Positions 61,262-64,000 of a DNA stretch of 64,000 nucleotides are shown here, in pieces (positions within the stretch are counted from its first letter, which is position 1; each line of letters begins with the position of its first letter). Below the pieces are notes generated by a model. It was not told the origin of the DNA and searched no databases. It saw nothing but the letters and a program-made list of their open reading frames with translations. Both the position numbers and the translations under genes were made by a program. Location of the stretch: contig JBJFCE010000032.1 of NCBI GenBank assembly GCA_051888775.1, forward strand, positions 1 to 64,000, written 5' to 3'. The stretch is from JBJFCE01 sp051888775. GTDB lineage: Bacteria; Bacillota; Clostridia; Lachnospirales; Lachnospiraceae.

Positions 61262-61361
61262 AATTTATCCCCTGTGTCCATACATAATAATAACAGCCCT
61301 TTTGAACATCAGTCGGAAATAACAGATACTTCTTCCGCTCCTGTTCCTGCATCGGTGTTTT

Positions 61362-62414
61362 ATGATTTCCTTTATCCTGATATGTCTATTTGTTATTTTA
61401 TCCGCACTCCTGCTTTTATACAGTACGGACGCTTTTTTACTTGCCCAAACCGGGCTGATGCTCTGGCTTGAACGTATGGTACCAACACTGCTCCCGTTCA
61501 TGATCCTGTCCTCCGTCATGACGGGACTGGATCTGCAGGCTTATCTGTGCCGCCCGTTTCGAAAGCTCAATCAAAAGCTGTTCTCTGTCTCGGAAAACGG
61601 AACCTACTGTATCTTCATGGGATATCTGTGCGGCTTTCCGATGGGCGCCTTCTGTGCTTCGGAGCTATGCACGACAGGGCGGATTTCCAAGAAAACAGCC
61701 CAATATCTGATCGCGTTTTGCAATAATATCGGTCCGATCTATTTTTTCAGTTTTGCACTCGGTATGGTCGGTTTTCATACGCCAAGCTTTTCAGAATATA
61801 TTCTGCTTGGAATCGGCATGTATGGTATCCCGTTTTTATACGGCATACTGACTGCAAAAGCGTCCTCACGGCATATTATTGCACACACCGCACATACATC
61901 ACGCACATCACAAAATTGCTGCGAAATTGTTGTCGATCATGATAATACCACAGCATCGCCTGTTCCGGAAAGCGACAGTGATTTTAAGGACAGTCCGCTT
62001 TTTGGTGCATTGGACCATGCCATCAGCCGTTCCGGTAACTCCATCCTGCGGCTTTGCGGTTATATGGTATTTTTTAATGTGCTGATGCTGCCGTTTTACC
62101 GCTTATTTCACGATTTGCCGTTTACACGCATATTTCACTGCTTCATGGAAATATCGGGCGGTCTGAAAATGATGCAGCCGCTTCTGCAAACGCCTTGTTT
62201 CTGGATGATCGGTAACTACGCAGTGCCCCTTTATCCGGTTTTTATGCTTACAGCGTTGAGCTTCGGCGGTCTTTCCTGTATCGGACAGACCTCGGTGTTT
62301 TTGCAGGAAGCCGGATTATCCGTAGGCTCCTATGTGAAGAGTCGGACGATCATAGCCCTATGTGCCGGACTCTATTACGCCGTTTGTTTTGCAAGCGGAA
62401 TACTCACACTATGA
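61362..62414 (+). CDS. YlbJ-like sporulation integral membrane protein (nucleoside-recognition/gate domain)
   Basis: A 350-residue membrane protein with about eight hydrophobic segments. The family block WLERMVPTLLPFMILSSVMTG near residue 35, then YLCGFPMGAFCASELCTTGRISKKTAQYLIAFCNNIGP (about 86-123), matches the gate-domain region of YlbJ. B. subtilis YlbJ is needed for normal spore cortex/coat and lies near coaD, as here. This suggests but does not prove that the organism sporulates. The RBS is weak. It converges with the coiled-coil gene on a shared terminator. Confidence 0.82.
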   Translation: MISFILICLFVILSALLLLYSTDAFLLAQTGLMLWLERMVPTLLPFMILSSVMTGLDLQAYLCRPFRKLNQKLFSVSENGTYCIFMGYLCGFPMGAFCASELCTTGRISKKTAQYLIAFCNNIGPIYFFSFALGMVGFHTPSFSEYILLGIGMYGIPFLYGILTAKASSRHIIAHTAHTSRTSQNCCEIVVDHDNTTASPVPESDSDFKDSPLFGALDHAISRSGNSILRLCGYMVFFNVLMLPFYRLFHDLPFTRIFHCFMEISGGLKMMQPLLQTPCFWMIGNYAVPLYPVFMLTALSFGGLSCIGQTSVFLQEAGLSVGSYVKSRTIIALCAGLYYAVCFASGILTL

Positions 62415-62420
62415 CTTCAA

Positions 62421-62452
62421 AAAAGCCGCTACCAGTTACGGTACGGCTTTTC
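62421..62452. terminator. Bidirectional terminator between ylbJ-like and coiled-coil genes
   Basis: AAAAAGCCG and TACC pair with GGTA and CGGCTTTT (one bulged C). A-rich before and T-rich after, it can end both convergent transcripts. Confidence 0.85.
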
Positions 62453-62463
62453 ATACTAGTATC

Positions 62464-63084
62464 TTAATTCTCGGAGTCAGGATACATCTCAGCACTGCCT
62501 TCGTCATCTGTGGCATCCATGCCTGAGATTTCTTCCTCCATCTCATCCACCGGATAAAGCTGTGCACGGTTGGACTTGATCAGCTCGTTATAATTATTTA
62601 AAGAATGTAACAGGCTCTCATAATTGGCAGAAGCCTCATTCATTGCATGTGTAATGATTTCCTCCATGCTGCCGAGTGCATCATCGGTATACTGTACAGC
62701 CTGCGCCTTAAATGTATTTGCCTGAACCGTTGCCGTATCCAGAATTTCCTGAGCCTGCTTGGTTGCCAGTGTTACGATTTCATTTGCTTTTGCATATGCC
62801 TGCTGCATGATCTCATGCTCATTCACCAATTCATTTGTATGAATGGTTGCCTCATTGATCAGCGCTTCCGCTTTCTCTCTGGCATCATTTAAAATTGCTT
62901 CCTTATTGCTGATAATCTTCTGATAACGCTTGATCTCATCCGGCGTTTTCATCTTCAGCTCACGAAGCAGTTCTTCGATTTCCTCTTTATTTACCATGAT
63001 GACCGTACTGGATAACGGTTTAAATTTACAACTGTCAATATAGTCTTCAATTTCTTCAATCAGCTGTTCGATTCTGCTGCTCAT
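62464..63084 (-). CDS. Coiled-coil protein, ATPase subunit H / DivIVA-like
   Basis: A 206-residue acidic protein, mostly coiled coil from about 30 to 165 (EALINEATIHTNELVNEHEIMQQAYAKANEIVTLATKQAQEIL), with an acidic tail (EMEEEISGMDATDDEG). Proteins of this kind are often annotated as V-type ATPase subunit H or DivIVA-like; no catalytic motif is present, and no ATPase genes are nearby. It lies 61 nt after coaD in the rsmD-coaD run and may be a wall/division scaffold. The function is not established. Confidence 0.75.
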   Translation of the reverse strand: MSSRIEQLIEEIEDYIDSCKFKPLSSTVIMVNKEEIEELLRELKMKTPDEIKRYQKIISNKEAILNDAREKAEALINEATIHTNELVNEHEIMQQAYAKANEIVTLATKQAQEILDTATVQANTFKAQAVQYTDDALGSMEEIITHAMNEASANYESLLHSLNNYNELIKSNRAQLYPVDEMEEEISGMDATDDEGSAEMYPDSEN

Positions 63085-63145
63085 ACCCTTTTACTCCAAT
63101 CTGCTTTCCGCATCAGACGTCCCCGGTAGCCTTGTCCGAATACGT

Positions 63146-63643
63146 CTAAAAATTATCCCGACTGTTTTTATATTTTTCATGTATCATATCTGCAACAAAC
63201 GGAGGCACACACTGTGAGATATCGCCGCCATAATAAGCAATTTCTCTTACCGTTGAGGAACTCAAATAGGCATATTCCAGACTTGTAGTCAGGAACATGG
63301 TATCCAGATCGCCGCCGGAGAATTTCCGGTTTGTCTGCGCAATCTGAAGCTCGTACTCAAAATCGGTAATCGCGCGTAATCCTCTGATCGCTACGTGAAC
63401 ATTTTTCTCTTTTGCATAATCGATCAAAAGCCCGCTAAAGGATTCTACCTTTACGTTCGGAAGATCCTTTGTCGCTTCTGTCAACATTTTAACACGTTCT
63501 TCCACAGAAAACAATGGAGTCTTCGCTTTATTGTTGAGAACACTGACAATTAATTCGTCAAAAACCATCGCGGCACGCTTGATAATATCAAGGTGTCCGT
63601 ATGTTACGGGGTCAAAACTGCCCGGATAAATTGCTGATTTCAT
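63146..63643 (-). CDS. coaD: Phosphopantetheine adenylyltransferase
   Basis: Converts 4'-phosphopantetheine to dephospho-CoA. The 165 residues begin KSAIYPGSFDPVTYGHLDII with the HxGH-like nucleotide-binding motif as YGHL. VAIRGLRAITDFEYELQIA near residue 88 and SSSTVREIAYYGG near 127 are diagnostic. Overlaps rsmD by 4 nt. Confidence 0.97.
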   Translation of the reverse strand: MKSAIYPGSFDPVTYGHLDIIKRAAMVFDELIVSVLNNKAKTPLFSVEERVKMLTEATKDLPNVKVESFSGLLIDYAKEKNVHVAIRGLRAITDFEYELQIAQTNRKFSGGDLDTMFLTTSLEYAYLSSSTVREIAYYGGDISQCVPPFVADMIHEKYKNSRDNF

Positions 63644-64000
63644 ACATTTCCTCTTTTTTTGACAAATAGATGCTGATTTGTTTTATAGTGTTTTTGCTTT
63701 ACAACATCATATCCCAGATGATCCAGATAGGAAAAATCCGTATCCAGTGCAGCCTCGATAATGATCAGGGTATCCTCATCCGCGATTCGGCTGCTTCCTG
63801 CCAAAACAGAAAGCACCTGCTTCTCATAATCCATATGATAGGGCGGATCCATGAAAATAATATCGGCATGCTCACGTATGGAACTGTTTAATGCAAAAAA
63901 CACATCCTGTTTCAAATAAACGGCTTCCTGCGTAAATCTGGTCGTCTGAAGATTTTTCAGAATACATTTCTCACATTCCTTACTCTGATCAACCAGATAT
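63640..64000 (-). CDS. rsmD: 16S rRNA (guanine966-N2)-methyltransferase, C-terminal part
   Basis: Partial: the 5' end lies beyond the right window edge. From 64000 downward the frame reads LVDQSKECEKCILKNLQTT, part of the SAM-binding fold, and then the catalytic DPPY motif in IIFMDPPYHMDYE. The gene order rsmD-coaD-ylbJ corresponds to Bacillus ylbH-ylbI-ylbJ. It overlaps coaD by 4 nt (ATGA). Confidence 0.93.
   Translation of the reverse strand, partial: YLVDQSKECEKCILKNLQTTRFTQEAVYLKQDVFFALNSSIREHADIIFMDPPYHMDYEKQVLSVLAGSSRIADEDTLIIIEAALDTDFSYLDHLGYDVVKQKHYKTNQHLFVKKRGNV

Overview
The window looks like a core-genome segment of a Gram-positive anaerobe of the Lachnospiraceae (class Clostridia). 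The evidence is a low-to-moderate GC content, strong AGGAGG-type ribosome binding sites with many TTG/GTG starts, MinCDE together with MreBCD and SepF, L27 with a Prp-cleavable N-terminal extension, a HisZ-dependent short HisG, a Firmicutes-type LexA box (GAAC-N4-GTTC) and a YlbJ-like sporulation membrane protein. No rRNA, tRNA, CRISPR array, prophage or insertion sequence with a transposase gene was found. This lineage call is inference from gene content, not from a database search.

Layout, + strand, 0.1-34.6 kb: a COG2509 FAD protein; a proline/folate block (proB, a DUF896 protein, 5-formyl-THF cyclo-ligase, proA); tRNA modification and mismatch repair (miaB, mutS, mutL, miaA); a PLP enzyme of the methionine gamma-lyase/aluminium-resistance family; radC; then a cell-shape and division cluster (mreB, mreC, mreD, a large class B PBP, minC, minD, minE, rodA, mgsA, a DacF-like carboxypeptidase, a HlyD-like anchored protein, sepF); aroB-lspA-rluD; a small unknown gene plus cstA behind a structured leader; a cytidylate-kinase-like gene; and a secreted GH25 lysozyme with about 18 cell-wall-binding repeats.

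34.7-39.2 kb holds the ribosome-assembly operon rplU-prp-rpmA-obgE-yhbY-nadD-yqeK-rsfS. At 39.2-40.5 kb lexA (-) and a YneA-like LysM division inhibitor (+) are divergent around a cluster of LexA boxes. Then come dtd and an AI-2E-family permease (-), ttcA and a tyrosine recombinase (+). On the - strand follow a NUDIX hydrolase, RNase G, a TIGR03936 protein and a TIGR03960 radical SAM protein (usually adjacent to rplU, here detached and inverted), the histidine operon hisZ-hisG-hisD-hisB-hisIE, recU, two pseudouridine synthases, an SDR, a YgiQ radical SAM protein, and the rsmD-coaD pair. A ylbJ-like gene on the + strand converges with a coiled-coil gene near the right end.

The most unusual content is non-coding. 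A family of long intergenic hairpins (positions 1-78, 1858-2049, 49392-49576 and a divergent relative at 13857-14012) has an almost invariant 79-bp core between two arms of about 53-57 bp. The arms differ strongly between copies, yet within each complete copy the left and right arms remain almost perfectly complementary. A second, unrelated compact multi-stem element lies at 42773-42878. A leader with a Shine-Dalgarno-sequestering hairpin precedes the cstA operon. Other points of note are a HisA/HisF-like barrel fused to HisIE, a roughly 240-residue insertion in the class B PBP, a four-copy 25-bp tandem repeat between two genes, and three 8-bp direct repeats in the his leader.
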